In this document: positions 10,600 through 22,768 of the stretch, in pieces | Position numbering within the stretch: the first letter of the stretch is position 1 | Layout of the letters: every line of letters starts with the position of its first letter | Assembly (NCBI GenBank): GCA_015680685.1 | Contig: MNCI01034986.1 | Span: forward strand, 129,239 to 193,238 | Length of the DNA: 64,000 nucleotides | DNA from: Gnetum montanum | Taxonomy: Eukaryota > Streptophyta > Gnetopsida > Gnetales > Gnetaceae | Direction: 5' to 3' | The notes under the pieces: generated by a model | Told to the model about the DNA's origin: nothing | The model's database searches: none | Seen by the model: the letters and a program-made list of their open reading frames with translations, nothing else | Position numbers and translations under genes: made by a program

Positions 10600-12600
10600 C
10601 CTAGGGAATGAGGGGGCTCGTAAGGCCTAGGACCTTCTCAGTAGTTAACAAGGATTTATACAGGGATGATTGTGAGACCTACAAAAGTCATGAAAATTCT
10701 TCTAGTTCTTCCTCTTCCTCTACTCCTTCAATTTCAGGTCATGCCACAGATGATAATCTTTTAAGGGGTTGGCATAGAAATAAAAATTAGGCATACGGGA
10801 AAAGTCAGAAATGCCAACATGAACAAAGACAACATCATCCCAAATTGCAAACTCATAACCTACCGAGTGACAATGAGCCCTTGCTGGCCACTAAGAGCCT
10901 AATGCATATACAAGAGGCTGTTTGAATAACCTATAAGCATCATAAGAAAAGTTGTCTACCCATGTTTGATTTAAACAACTTTTTCAAATTTTCAAGAGGC
11001 TATGATTTAGATCTGCAACATCATCTACAAGCCTTCCATGATGCCTATGTATGGAATAATATTGATAATGGGTGACAAAAACTTAAGCTCTTTTCCATGA
11101 CACTTGTTGGCCAAGCAAGAGTGTGGTATAGGTCTTTAAAACCCAAATCAATTCGACATTGGCCAATAATGGTAGAACTCTTTACTGAATGATATCAAAC
11201 ATATGCGAGAGTGTCGGCTTTGAGGAGAAAAATCCTAGAGTGGAAACAAGTGTAACATGAACCCTTGGACATGGCCTTAGATAGATATTATGCATTGTTA
11301 AATAATTGCGCAAGCCATGGGTTCTCTGAGGAGAGGCTAATGTACCATATCATAGATGGGCTTTGTAATGAAACAAGGGAAACCCTAGGGATGTATGCCT
11401 GAGGTCAACTATATGAGCTATGGACCCACCAACTCCAAGAGCTTATTAAGCAAGTAGAAAAAGAAGAAGGAGAAATGGCTAAATGGGAAAATGCTGAAAA
11501 ATCTCAACAAGCCCAAAACTTTAAATCAACCAGGGTCCATAATAATGAAGAAGAGAAATCAACTCACTGCAAGAAGGTAGAACCATCTTTTCTAGTACTA
11601 CAATCATTGGATGAAATTGAGGCAAAGATCAATAAGATGATGGAATGGATGCATAAAAAATGTGGAGAATATGCCAACAGTATTGGAGGTAGAGTTATGA
11701 CAAACCAAGAAGTAGGAAAAAACACCTTTAGACAATCGAAAAGAAGGGTAGAAGAGAATAAGAACTTAACTGCCAATCATATTTATCAATGCAACATTTT
11801 CCTGTATGATTACCCCATGGGTCAATGCCCAATCTTGTTACCTTTACATGAGCATTGGAAAAGAATGTTACATCCAAAGTTCATACAGAAATACTGTGTT
11901 TGATCACAATGGCAACAATCCCAGTCATGGGGGAGGACACCCTCAAATTAGTCATACCCTCCATACCATCCTAATCCAAGTGCTTATCAAGTCAAAAATC
12001 TTGTTTCCCAAATTGGGTCAAGGTATTCTATCTCACCACATTATTATCATTCTCCTAAATACCATCAACCCATATCCTTTCCAACAGGACCACCACCTTG
12101 GGTACTTTACAGTTCTTCTCAATTTCAACATTCTCATCCTTTACCTCTTTCTACATTGCCACTAGTTGATCCTGAGGGATTTTCATCACAACATCAACCC
12201 ATGAATGTTACTTGTGCTTCTATAGTCAAAAATAGTGGGAATCCTCCCCTTCTTTAGATGTGACCATAGAAAGGGATACCACAGTTCAGAAACCACTACA
12301 TCCACCAACTCAACATAAGTCCAACACTGTGGTGCATCTTCCTCTTTGAACCCAATGCCTCATGTTACCTTATCAAGGCCACCACTCAATAATCCAACAA
12401 CCATGTGGCCCAATGAATATAGCCACATGGAGAGACATGTTGATCCTTGCATACCATTTTACGGTCACAAGTACCATAGTGGGTCAACTCCTTATAAATT
12501 AACCACATCTTATAGCTTGCCCCACTATGTCAACTCTAATCAAGTGTGTGAACCCTAATGGGTAAGTATGACCGAGTTCCAACATTTCCAACATGCAAGG
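10600..12600 (+). pseudogene. gag: Gag remnant of element E
   Basis: The gag core is read in one frame with scattered stops: FDLNNFFKFSRGYDLDLQHH then LQAFHDAYVWNNID, QKLKLFSMTLVGQARVWYRS, LDMALDRYYALLNNCASHGF and YHIIDGLCNETRETLGMYA. These match element B gag (QNHLQAFHDACALKNIENEW, LDVAMGSYYALLHHCSGHGY, HHLVDGLRHETRRTLGTYAQ). The N-terminal part has a Ser tract (near 10700), and the longest open piece is 11475-11903. The tail to about 12560 is Pro/His/Tyr-rich (TLSRPPLNNPTTMWPNEYSH). Most stops lie where a Gln or Trp codon is expected. Confidence 0.8.
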
Positions 12601-14639
12601 ATCCCAATTATGCATTTATTAATCCTAGCCATGCTCAACTATTTAGTTATGGGAGATACCCCCCATTCTAATAATAAGCAGGATTAATAAATATTTTTCA
12701 TTTTCTTTGATTTTGAAATTTTTATTTTTCAATTTTTCACTTTTCAACTTATTGTTTGATCTTTTTGCCTTTTTGTCTTTTTATCTTTTTATCTTTCTAT
12801 GAGCAATCTCATCTACAAATAAAACACTCATGTGACTCGTTGGTCGAGGTGTTGTTCTATGCTATCAAGTCTCAGGTGGCTAATGATTTGGACAGCGAGC
12901 CCATCACATCCATCTACCCATTCTATCAATAAGAGGTTCTACATTGGGTACAATGATATTCCTAATCATTAAAACTTAAAGTAACCTTGTGTTTATTATG
13001 CCCAGAGTGAAGAAGGATGGACTAAGCAGGAATTGCTTGGGTGTGACATCAAGGGGACTTGTGGATTCTCCTTGGTGACATTTGTAGGAGTTATCATGTA
13101 GCTTGGTTGTACCAAGATCCTTGTAGATGTAATGAAAAATGGGAGTAAGAGTAATCAAAAGGCACTCAACTAGAACAAAATAATGCTATTCTAGGGGGTT
13201 CCACTAGAAAGACATGCACCCATGCTTGAAGGTAGGTGGCTTCTCTAAATTAAGCAATATTTCATCAAAAAAAAATGAGTGCCACAAAGGAATTTTAAAA
13301 CACTCCTCTCAGATGAAATTCCAAGTGATTGTACACCTTGCTATCATGGCACTCTTATGAATGCCCATCATCAAGATGAAACAATGTGATGTCATTGATT
13401 AGAGGAATGGACTTGGTCTTGATTTTGGAGCCATGGGTTAAAGACATACTAATCATGCCTTACAAGTAGGATTCATTGTGCCCTAGGTCAATTACCTCAT
13501 ATCTTGATTTCTGAAATCCCTTCTATGATTCACCTCACCTCATTGTTCATCTAATTGTGACTGGTGACTTGGGTAGCATGGGATTGATATCTCATTGTAG
13601 TGATATCTACATGTGTGTGTTTTGTGGAATTGGTGTGAATTTAACCCTTCTAGTACCTATGGACATTTTAAGGTGTGGTTATGTAAGGGAATTATAGGTT
13701 GGAACCTACTTTGGGGAGGACCCACTTGCGTGACTTTTGTAATTTGTACTTGTTGCACACCACCACATCATCTTATACCTTTTGAGTACCTCATTGCCAA
13801 ATCTATTCTTTCCTTTGTCATCATTTTATCAAACATTCCTTAAAACCAGGTCCTTTTATGTGTCACCTAAACAAGCCAGGTCCAACATTAAACTTTTAGG
13901 GCAACTTCCTTGAAAAAATTTCTAACTCTAAAATCATACTATGAAAAGAATTCAACATTTATTAAAGGCAATGAGTAAGGTATGAAATCATTGAACTTTT
14001 TTTTAATAACCTTACTAACCATTGATCTTTGTATGATTATAGATGGCCCCTAAAAGAAGATAACAAGAAGGACCTTCTCAATGTGCAACCGAATGACCAA
14101 GGGGAGGTAGAGGCTAAGGACCTCATGCAGAAGATGTAGAGTAGAAGGCACAATCATTTAGCATCCATCATGGAACTTCTGTTACTACATAATCTATCCA
14201 AGATAAAGGAGGAGAGGTTAGGGCCCAAGCCTATGAAGAGTAACGATGACTATTTGTGGCATGGCATATTAGGGCTAATCAAGTGTTCTTATAGCTACCG
14301 TGTCCATGGAAAGTGCTGACTCCATCAAGCATTGGAACATTAGCATGGATGACTCATAATCTGTGGATAGAAGGGAAGAAATGTTAGGTGCTTCTTCAAC
14401 AATATCAATCTCAGAAGCTTGGCATGTAGAACAAAGGAAAGGCACCCATGGAGGAGCCACCACTATCAGAAACCCCATGAGTTCCACAAGTTTTGTCTTT
14501 TGTGTCTGTGTATAAATTTTGTTTAATTCTCCACTGCAACATGAATAATTCCTAGTTAGTCAATAATCCCATACCTATCCACTATGTAATGAATTGGACT
14601 CATTCTCATTTTTTTTTAGCTCAAGGACAAGTTGTTATT
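12601..14639 (+). other. Region between gag and 3' LTR in element E
   Basis: Two kilobases with no recognisable pol domain. A T-rich run lies at 12690-12800. An ATG at 14041 opens MAPKRR and is soon interrupted. The stretch 14275-14487 is open on the opposite strand but has no motif. In A and B the corresponding place, upstream of the polypurine tract, is also noncoding, but I see no strong similarity to it here. Confidence 0.4.
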
Positions 14640-14653
14640 CAGTCATGGGGGTA
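14638..14653 (+). other. Polypurine tract of element E
   Basis: TCAGTCATGGGGGTA immediately precedes the 3' LTR. The same TCATGGGGGTA, on the minus strand, touches the 3' LTR of elements A (29427-29439), B (54486-54498) and J (63210-63222), and the preceding words are also shared. Confidence 0.75.
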
Positions 14654-15523
14654 TGATGAATCGTGGTTTGTTAGCTGCTAATATCGGACCCTTGTTAACC
14701 AAGTGCTATTATTGGACCCTTGATATTTGATGAGTCTTGATATCAGACCCCTGTGTGAGCCTATAAATACACAATGGGATGCATGGGAAATAGTCAATTT
14801 TAGTGAGTTAGTTTAGTGTTAGAGTAGAGTATTTTTGTCATTCTTTTCTTCTCAACCCTTTCTCCTAGTGCATGCTCGTAGTATGATGATTGTAATAGTA
14901 CGACATCCTTTATTAAAGTGTGATGTACCTAGGCATGCACATGATCGGAAATAAAGATCAAGATTACTTCATCATTGCAGCATCCACTTAGTTTAATTAT
15001 TTAATTATTATTTTTGTAGTTAATATCTCTTCACCCTAAACTCCTTAAATGTGGAATGAGTGCGACTTAATCATAATCTTTCAAGTGTGACTACTTGGTA
15101 TCCCAGTAGCGTACCTAGGCCATGCGCTTGGTAATCCTAGTGGTAGTCATTCATGAGGTCTAAGATGTGTATGGATGATTAAGGAACAAATGCTCATCGC
15201 ACTTAGGCTAGCTTAGATTCTCTCTCCCCATCTCCTCTTAGTATAGCTCTCTCTCTTTCTCTCCCTTTTCACTCCTAGCTTAGCTAAGATTATTTTTCAT
15301 CACCTCTAGGAGTAGCATTAGTTTAGGAACATATCATACATCTCACTCTAGACTAAAACATACATGACAAAGCATATACTAGTCTAGGTGGAAAGACAGT
15401 GAACTAAGATCAACAAGTAACTATCTAGATACCACAACTAGCCCATCTATGGAGTTCAACCGGATCATGCATGAAATGCTCATATTCATATGGTTGAGTG
15501 TAGGGGTACCTCACCACTCATCA
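14654..15523 (+). mobile_element. 3' LTR of element E
   Basis: 870 bp from TGATGAATCG to CACTCATCA. It carries repeated GATATC-type words upstream of a TATAAATA box (14762-14769) and, near its end, the family sequence that also closes the LTR at 1-258 (GTAGGGGTACCTCACCACTC). ATGCA follows at 15524-15528. Confidence 0.85.
14762..14769 (+). promoter_or_regulatory. TATA box in the LTR of element E
   Basis: TATAAATA, about 108 bp into the LTR. The same octamer occurs, in element orientation, in the LTRs of A (29288-29295, 34419-34426), B (54392-54399, 60667-60674) and J (63089-63096). Conservation of sequence and relative place argues that it is the element's core promoter. No transcript data support it here. 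Confidence 0.65.
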
Positions 15524-15528
15524 ATGCA
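15524..15528. repeat. Target-site duplication of element E, right copy (ATGCA)
   Basis: Matches 10352-10356 exactly and directly follows the LTR terminus CTCATCA. Confidence 0.9.
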
Positions 15529-17579
15529 TAAAAATAAAAATACTAGAACATATAAGCAAAGTTAAAAGGTTTTAAAAAATAATAATGATAGCCTAGACAT
15601 CCATAACCAACAGCCATATTCACATAGTATGGCAAAAGTCTAATAGCTATCAACTCATAGGGGTTGCATATATTATACAACCATCCATTCATAGGGGTTG
15701 CACGTGAGATTTTTTGATTACAAAACTCATCTTTAAGGTCTTTACCTATGAAAATTGAGCCTTAGAACCCTCCATCCCCCACACCACACCCTTCACAATC
15801 CTTAAACGTAATATCTTTCTTGAATCCATATATGTGGATAACTAATATCTATGAGGGATCTTCCACCCTAGTTATAGAATTGTTTTCTATCATGCATAAA
15901 ATATCTATTTTTATCAATATGTTAAAAATTATCTATAGTTCTTATGAAACCACATTGCAACAAATTTTCTTTTTTTTTATAGTATTACTTCTATGATCCT
16001 ATGCGTACTTGTTGTAATGACCTAGATGAAAGTAAAAAGACTTATAGCTTATAGTTCAATTGGATATGTATATTATATTTATATTAGTTTTCATGTGGAA
16101 CTATAGGAGGCAGTCAATCATTACTAAGTGGTATCTTCATCTATGTATCCATGATAATAGATGCATCTGCCATAGTCCTAGCATTATGGAAAATCCATGT
16201 CAAAAACATGGTACATATGGATGATTTAGTTGGAGCCCTATTTAGCTGATTATCGTTTTTATTACTATGTTTTCATGTGTAGGAATACCTTTGTTAGCTT
16301 GCTTTCATAGAAAATTCTACTTGTTCTCCATTGCTTTGGGTTATGGGGCTCAATTACTAGTCTTAGTGAAAGTAGTTACTAGCATTATAGGTTGTTGGAT
16401 GGCAAAAAGATTGCTTAGATCAATCTAGAATATCAAAGGTTATGAGGCTCATTTTATTTTTTGTGCATTTGGAATTGTCTTTGATCACTTATTCTCTACT
16501 CAATTTGAAAGCTTCAATATGTAGTTATTTTCCAATAGTAAGAGCATAACTATGATGTGAGGAGCTCAATTCATAAATATGGATCAAGTGATTTGTACTT
16601 GCCCATATTCTTGGGGATGCCAAATGAATTAAAATCTTGATGTAATACAACCTTTGATAGCTGAGTTTGAAAATAATGATGAAGTCCATATACCTTGAAA
16701 TATAAGTAATAAGAGAAGAGATGAGAATTAATGGCATGCAAAGTGCATGCAAAATGGATGTGGAAAAAATAGAAGGTGTTGTCAAGTGTAGAGCAAAGGA
16801 TTTTTCCTAGTCAAATAATCTAATCTTATTAGGGTCCAACCCTAGATAGTGAAGGATGATCTTAGATTTTTATTAAGTAGAGCTAAAGATCAAGTAAGTT
16901 TGAGAATTATCACATGAAGGTAAGTGTTTCAAGAATAGACTTCTCTATTCTCCTTACCAAAGTATAGTAGAGTCCATTGCTAGGTTGTACTTTATAAAAT
17001 AGGCCCAAAGTAGTGTTTTTTGTAAAATAAAAAATTAGGATGAGAAAAACCATTGGGAGTTACTTCAGCTTACTACTTTCTTTTTGTTAAAATTCTTACT
17101 ATGAATAATAGAAAGAGAAAAATCAATAGTAGCATGAAAATATCCATTGTTGAAATATAGATTTAGATATATGTGTAACAACCAAAAAAATTAGTGGTTG
17201 GAATCACTAAGGGGTCAACGGATGCATAGCCTAATCCTAAATTTGCATGAGGGACTACTAGAAGTAGAGACAGTGTGCCTTGGATGATCTTGTCAATCAA
17301 ACAAGGATTTTTTTTGTTGCAACTAGGGTGGTGGATGCAATCTCGGTTGGCATGATTAGCCATAATGTGAATGCAAATGGTGCTAAGTGTTTCAGCGGTA
17401 TTTGCTGTGGTGTAGAGTGTAGTCATGGGGTGCAAGGAGGTGAGTGTAGTCAAGGGTTTTAGCAAAAATGAGGGTGCCAACATGTGAAGACTACTACTTG
17501 AGCATAGTTGTAACATGACCATGTGTTGAAAATGTGAGAAATGCAAAGAAAGCATGAAAAATGTAGGAGAGAGAAAAAA
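15529..17579. other. Unassigned stretch between E and the next LTR
   Basis: Two kilobases of AT-rich sequence. 15650-15710 contains a direct repeat of CATAGGGGTTGCA. The plus-strand translation near 16093-16230 is hydrophobic (GIFIYVSMIIDASAIVLALW), but no family is recognised and the frame is soon broken. The open frame 17163-17555 on the minus strand has no named motif. Confidence 0.4.
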
Positions 17580-19211
17580 ACACTACCCCAAATGGGGTTG
17601 AGTATAGTTAACTCAAAAAGGGATGAGAAGGTATGTGATGTACAACAAGCATAGTGGAGAGCATAGTCACAGTTTCGATGGTGTTAGGCTATGAAGTTTG
17701 ATGCTCATCATGGTGTTTGTGCTTGTTGGGTTGGCTGCCATGGTGCCTGTGCTTGTTGGGTTGGCTGCCATGGTGTACTATGGGTTGGGGTGTCCTTTAG
17801 GGCTACAACAAGGCTGTAATGGGCCATGGTGCATAACTCTATCTCTCTATGATCATTGGTGTGCCTTTGGATCTTGTTCATCTAGATCCTTTGGATCTCG
17901 TTCCCTGAAGAATGGCAAATCCCAAAATTTCAGGAATGTAAAAATGCCCATTGTGTTTGAGATTTTCCAATTGATGAAAATGCCCACCTTGAAATGTGCC
18001 AACCTCCAAAATGTTGGGGGTGTAGGGATATTTCTAGGCTAGGGTTAGTCTAAAATGTGGAGAGATTACCATGTGGCAGTGGGGTAGTTGGGACTACACT
18101 ATACCCCAACTACACTCTCCACTGTGGCAAGCAGTGTTATGCTATACTTTGCTTTGATGGACTATATAAGGCCAAGAGATTGTGACTATGCTAATCAATT
18201 GCATGCAAAAGACCACAATGTACCTAAAAAATTCAAAAAATGTAATTTTTGAAGACTACGCTTTGAGACTATGTTGTCCATTGTGTCGAGTGGTGTTGAG
18301 CATAGTTGCAATTTTGGGACTAAAAAAGGAGGACAAAATAAATGAATCTTGCTGATCATGCTTACCAGAGGTGTGTTGGAGCTAAGGTGGATGTCAATGC
18401 TACCTTGTGGAGGCCTTTGGAAGCTATTTTGCAATACTACAGTTGACTATGCTCTAGACTAGGAAAGAGCATAGTCCAACAATTAGAAAATTTTTCTAGA
18501 AAATGGTGTTCCTTGCTAACTATGCTCTAGACATGTGGAGAGTGTAGTCTCAAAAAATTAGCAAATGTTTTGAAAAATTTGGCTTCCATTTGACTATGCT
18601 TGACTACTCTCCTAGGTAGTGGAGAGTGTAGTCTCAATAGATAGAAAAAATTTGCAAGAAACTAGGCCTTGATGTTGTCTACCCTTGACTATGCTTCTGG
18701 GTAGTGAGAGTATAGTCTCAACACTTAGCAAAATTTGCAAAAAACATTCCTTGATGTTGACTATGGTTGACTACACTCTGGTGTAGTGGAGAGCATAGTC
18801 TTGGCACTTAGAAAAATCTACAGCAAGTGTCATTATTCTAACATTTAGAAAAATCTATGAAACTAGCTATTTATGTTGACTACACTGACTACACTCTTGG
18901 GTAGTGGAGAGTGTAGTCCCAACACTTAGAAAAATTACAACAAGTGACCTCATTTGAACACTTAGAAAAATTTGTAGAAAATTGGTCTTTTGAAGTTGAC
19001 TATGCTTTACAGTGAAGAGCATAGTCCCAACACTTCGAAAAATTTGTAGAAAGTATCATTGTTCTAACACTTAGGGAAATTTGTAGTTGAGAAACTATAG
19101 CCTGAATTTTTATGGTGTTTCATTGGTCCCTCTTTATTGACGTCTAGAGGAGTGGCCCAAGAGATGTTGACAAAGAATGACAAAAATACCATAGTAGGCT
19201 TCACACCAACA
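17580..19211 (-). mobile_element. Tat-like LTR with palindrome array
   Basis: The right end (about 19095-19211: AGCCTGAA, TGTTTCATTGG, CTCTTTATTGACG, ending CACACCAACA) matches the right end of the LTR of G at about 2047-2193. The body is full of GTAGTC/GACTA words related to those of the LTR at 4090. The orientation would make this the 3' LTR of a minus-strand element whose 3' noncoding region follows at 19212. The left edge is not determined; 17580 is where the GTAGTC-rich composition starts. Confidence 0.5.
18445..19040. repeat. Array of palindromic units in the Tat-like LTR
   Basis: Seven successive units of about 75-120 bp each contain an inverted pair of arms followed by (A)CA(A/C)CTTAGAAAAATTTG-like spacer. 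Unit one has arms GACTATGCTCT (18445-18455) and AGAGCATAGTC (18466-18476). Another has GACTACACTCT (18887-18897) and AGAGTGTAGTC (18908-18918). Both have perfect 11-bp arms with 10-nt loops. Other units lie near 18516, 18590, 18683, 18760 and 19000, with more mismatches. Confidence 0.8.
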
Positions 19212-20340
19212 TTGCTTGTTGATACCTAATTAGATGTCATTTCACCATGCTTAAGAGTTCTCTAGATAGTGGTATGTTAGGGGTAAAGAGTGTAGGTAAT
19301 GGATTGGGGATAGCAAGGGAGGTAAGATGCAAACAAGGTGTCACAATGTAGGATGCAAGGTTAGCATGGTTGACAATGACCATTGCACCAAGGTGGCTTG
19401 CCCTTGAAAAAGTTGACTTCTTGTCAAAGTGCTCATGAGAGAGTTAAGGTGTAGAGTCAGGGTTGGGCTGGTTGTGAAATCGTAGTGTGCTTAGATTGCT
19501 TGAGGATGTGCTTTTCCCCCTTTGCTTTTTTTTTTTTTTTTTGTTTTTCCTAATTTTTTCTTTTCTTGCTTTCTTTTTCTTTTTTTCTTTTTTTTTTTTG
19601 CTGTAAGGAAAACCTACATTTGGTTTTAGACATTGCTAAATGCTAACTTTAGGATGCTTTCCATCAAGTGGATTACATGCCATCTAATGGGCTTTTCTTT
19701 GATGCAACCACATCATGTTACATCCACCTTGGGTTCTATGGTTTGACTTGAAGAGGATGCCATTCACTCACAACATGTGAATGTCAAAGGGCTTGCAATC
19801 TTGATTATGCAGGGGAATGTAAGGGTATGGGGACATAGGAGTAATGTGATGACTTTCCGCTATGATGAGATGCACCTTTACATGACCATCCTAGGGCTTC
19901 ATCCTGTAAACACAACTCCAAGAAGACAAGAAAAACACACACCATGAGATGCAAATAAAGTGCCAAGTGTAAAGATGCTACAAATGCTTTAAAGCTTGCA
20001 CTAGTTGCAAGTGTGCAAGAAGTCAATAAAAGTGCTAAGCTGATGATGCTGCGAGTGCTCTAAAGGCCACAACAATGGCAGGTGCTCCAAAATATCAACA
20101 AAATGGTAGGGAGTGATAATGTTACGAATGTGTGAACCTAGTTTAAGGTCCTAGCAGACTATGGTGTGTTAGTTTATAGTCCTAGAAGACTGTTGTGTGC
20201 TAGTTTAGTGTCATGGTGGATGAGCTGTTGTGCTAGTTTAACATTGTGTAATAAATCTAATTAGTAGAGCATGTCAATTTTTGGTTGTTTATATTTATTT
20301 CAAAAAAGCCTTAACTTTTTTACAAGTTGTAGAGTAATTG
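19212..20340 (-). other. 3' noncoding region beside the Tat-like LTR, with long T tracts
   Basis: Follows the inferred LTR edge at 19211. It contains a pyrimidine-rich tract (about 19511-19602, with uninterrupted T runs) that would be a purine tract in the element's own orientation. No coding sequence is recognised. Short phrases recall 2210-2700 beside element G. Confidence 0.4.
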
Positions 20341-20350
20341 TTTGTTGAAA

Positions 20351-22450
20351 TGGCTCACTATGGAAGAGGACATGAACAACAATGGGAATCATCAAAGAGG
20401 AAGTATAATGAATGAATCCATTCACCAACCTCCAAAAAATACATAGACTAAATGATCATGACCTTCACCATCATTGGTATTATGACCAAGGAATCACTAT
20501 TGATCTTCCCATGGTGAGGATTGTAGCTTGGCAGAAAAATCTAGTATTAAGAAAATCAAGTTGCATTTTGTAATGGTTACTCATTATGATGTTGTAGCCA
20601 ACAAGTTGAAAGATTTTAATTTGTTATTATTCAATGAAGAATATGTTAGATATTTGGCTTCTTAAAGTAGTGTTTAATATTATTACTATGATCTAACATG
20701 GCTACATAATTGGTCAAGTTGGACCATGATGTTGAACTAGAGAGGTCTAGCCTGTCATCATTTGTTGAATTTGTGATGTCCAAGAACAATGTAGTGGTCA
20801 GCAATTTTATTAGAACCCACAATAACAACTAGTTTATTTCTCATGCCATAAATAGTTAGAGATTCTTTAAGATCTATAAGATATTCTTACAATTTTATTT
20901 TTAAATAGTGAAAATAGATTTTGTAGTTAAGTGAGGTTATGTTTTCCAAGCATCATTTGTTAAAATGCTTTGTCAATAATGAAGAATAAAAAACGTCTAC
21001 CACTACCACTACTACAAGAATCCTAATTTCATAAATTAAGATGTTATATTCTAATTTAGTTAATATTATTGCTTGTTAAGTAGCTATAAAAGATAAGAGA
21101 AATGTAATCCCTTAGCCTCTTTTATGTTTGTTGTATACCATAGTAAAGGAGGGAATCCATGTGGACTAGTTTTTGATTTTATACATGGAGTTGAAGAAAC
21201 ATGTATTTTCATATTACACTACTATTTCTCATTTTTCCTATGACTATCTCATTAACACAAATATTAAGGAACTTACTACAACAATGAAAGTAAGAATAAA
21301 GAGTTGGTTTTGTAGTTATTTCTAGAAGCTTTCTCAAAGCCAAAGTAGACTACCATAAAGCTTTCTAAAATAAACTATCCCATTGAGATCTAGGATGAGG
21401 GGTGGAGCAAACTTGAAAGTGACTACTTGATTCCATCCATGTTGCATGTGTTGATGCAACATCGTAGCTTTGAAAATAAGGTTGTTCATCAAGATGAAAT
21501 CATTAATATTTTCAAGGCATTAGTGGAGAAGAGCTTCATAGAAGAAATGTTTTACAATAAAGCTGTATGAAAATATTTCGGAGACCTAAATGCTGATGAA
21601 TTTTCATTAGTAATCAAATGTATAGTAAATGAAGATGTTTTTATACTTTCAAAAATCAATGCCATCCTAGTGAGAAATGATTTGTTATATAAATTAATGA
21701 TCATGAAATACACCATGGTAGGACATTAGTTTTGATTTAAAGCCTATAGTGCTATGCTAAGAAGCAATAAAACAATGTTTGATACCATTTTGAAGCAAAA
21801 TGTTCTATTAAACAAAGACTTGATAGTTGCCAATCAAGAAAACTAAAAGTATGATAAAGGCTTTACAAAGTTCAAAGAAAAGCTTGAAGCTGCACTAAAA
21901 TTTTCTACGAGACAATATTAAGAATTAGCAGCACTAAAGAAAATAAGAAACACCATGGATGCTAGCTTTGAAATGAATCTAGAAAATAAATAAGATGAAT
22001 TTTATGGTAAGGATCATAAAGTTAGAAGAACATAAGTTTGCAATGCGAGATAAAGTCTCTAAGCTCTAATAAGAGTTAGATTCAAATTAGAATTGAATAA
22101 AAGATCTTATCAACTAGAATAATGAGCTATCAAAGACCTTCAATGAAAAACAAAAGAAGTTGGAAGCCACAAGAAGAAGTATACAAGTTCAAGTAATAGA
22201 TGAAGATTTTATAGCTTACTACCAGGAATTGTTAAAATCTTCTTTTAAGAAGGGTTGTGAGCTACCACTTTTCAACATCATGCTACCATTGTTAATTTTA
22301 GAAACACATAGTAAAGTAAAGATTCAGATACAAAAAAAATCTACTAATCCAAAATTAAAATAATTAGCTAAAGATGTTCCATTATGTTTTAAACCTCTTG
22401 TAGCTCATGAAAAGTTCACGGTGAAAAAATTTGCATAAAATCAAAGGTAG
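20351..22450 (+). pseudogene. Unrecognised decayed coding region, charged and helical C-terminal half
   Basis: I do not recognise this gene. An ATG near 20350 opens MAHYGRGHEQQWESSKRKYN, and a further frame encodes LHFVMVTHYDVVANKLKDFN. From 21415 to 21990 one frame runs about 190 codons with only six stops, including HRSFENKVVHQDEIINIFKA, KYFGDLNADEFSLVIKCIVN and KQNVLLNKDLIVANQEN. The open piece 22160-22363 (DEDFIAYYQELLKSSFKKGC) and its continuation LAKDVPLCFKPLVAHEKFTV follow. The second half is Lys/Glu-rich and probably helical or coiled-coil. It could be an extra ORF of a retroelement or a captured host gene; neighbouring sequence does not decide. Confidence 0.45.
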
Positions 22451-22686
22451 AATTATCAAAAAACATATTTTATAATCTAATGAATCCAAATATATACTCT
22501 TTTGTTAATTGATGATTCATATCATAATTCTTTATTTGTAATTATTTACCTCTTATGTTAGATGATGAAATTATTTAATTTTAATTCACCATAAAAACAT
22601 TTTTTATTTTCTACATTTAAATGTTTAATTGTATTGTAATATAGTTTGAATGAGATAATTACCCCAATATCTCTAGTCATTTTTTT
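22451..22686. other. AT-rich spacer left of element C
   Basis: No coding sequence or repeat is recognised. It contains the left flank of element C (ATTTT near 22680, possibly the partner of ATTTT at 35023-35027, but the exact LTR start is blurred). Confidence 0.35.
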
Positions 22687-22708
22687 TGATCATTAAACTT
22701 AGAGATGC

Positions 22709-22768
22709 GGGGGTGGGGGGGATGGGTGGGTGGTGTGGGAGGAGGGGAGGGGGAGATGGGGAGGGAGG
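22709..22768. repeat. G-rich tract in the 3' LTR of element C
   Basis: Sixty bases with nine runs of three or more G separated by 1-6 bases. The partner LTR has a shorter version (27784-27808), and the solo LTR only AAGGGGGG near 47200. It lies close to the LTR's inner end in element orientation. Its composition could form a G-quadruplex; that is inference from sequence alone. Confidence 0.7.

Larger units (their letters stand above)
10357..15523 (+). mobile_element. Element E: gag-only TGATGAG-family retrotransposon
   Basis: This 5.17-kb unit is bounded by ATGCA duplications and by family termini TGATGA...CACTCATCA. Order: truncated 5' LTR, gag (10600-12600), 2 kb without recognisable coding, polypurine tract, 3' LTR. 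No protease, reverse transcriptase, RNase H or integrase is seen. The gag is homologous to that of element B. E could only have moved with enzymes from another element. It inserted into the tail of H, so it is younger than H. Confidence 0.88.

Noticed and set aside
16093-16520. Hydrophobic translation resembling a membrane transporter
   Set aside because: Only one short run is hydrophobic, stops follow at once and no family motif could be matched; AT-rich DNA often gives such runs.
18445-18918. Compensatory base changes in hairpin arms as proof of selected RNA structure
   Set aside because: The variable positions are exactly TG and CA, both expected from decay of one CpG on either strand, and some units are mismatched. 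Pairing by chance among few units is likely.
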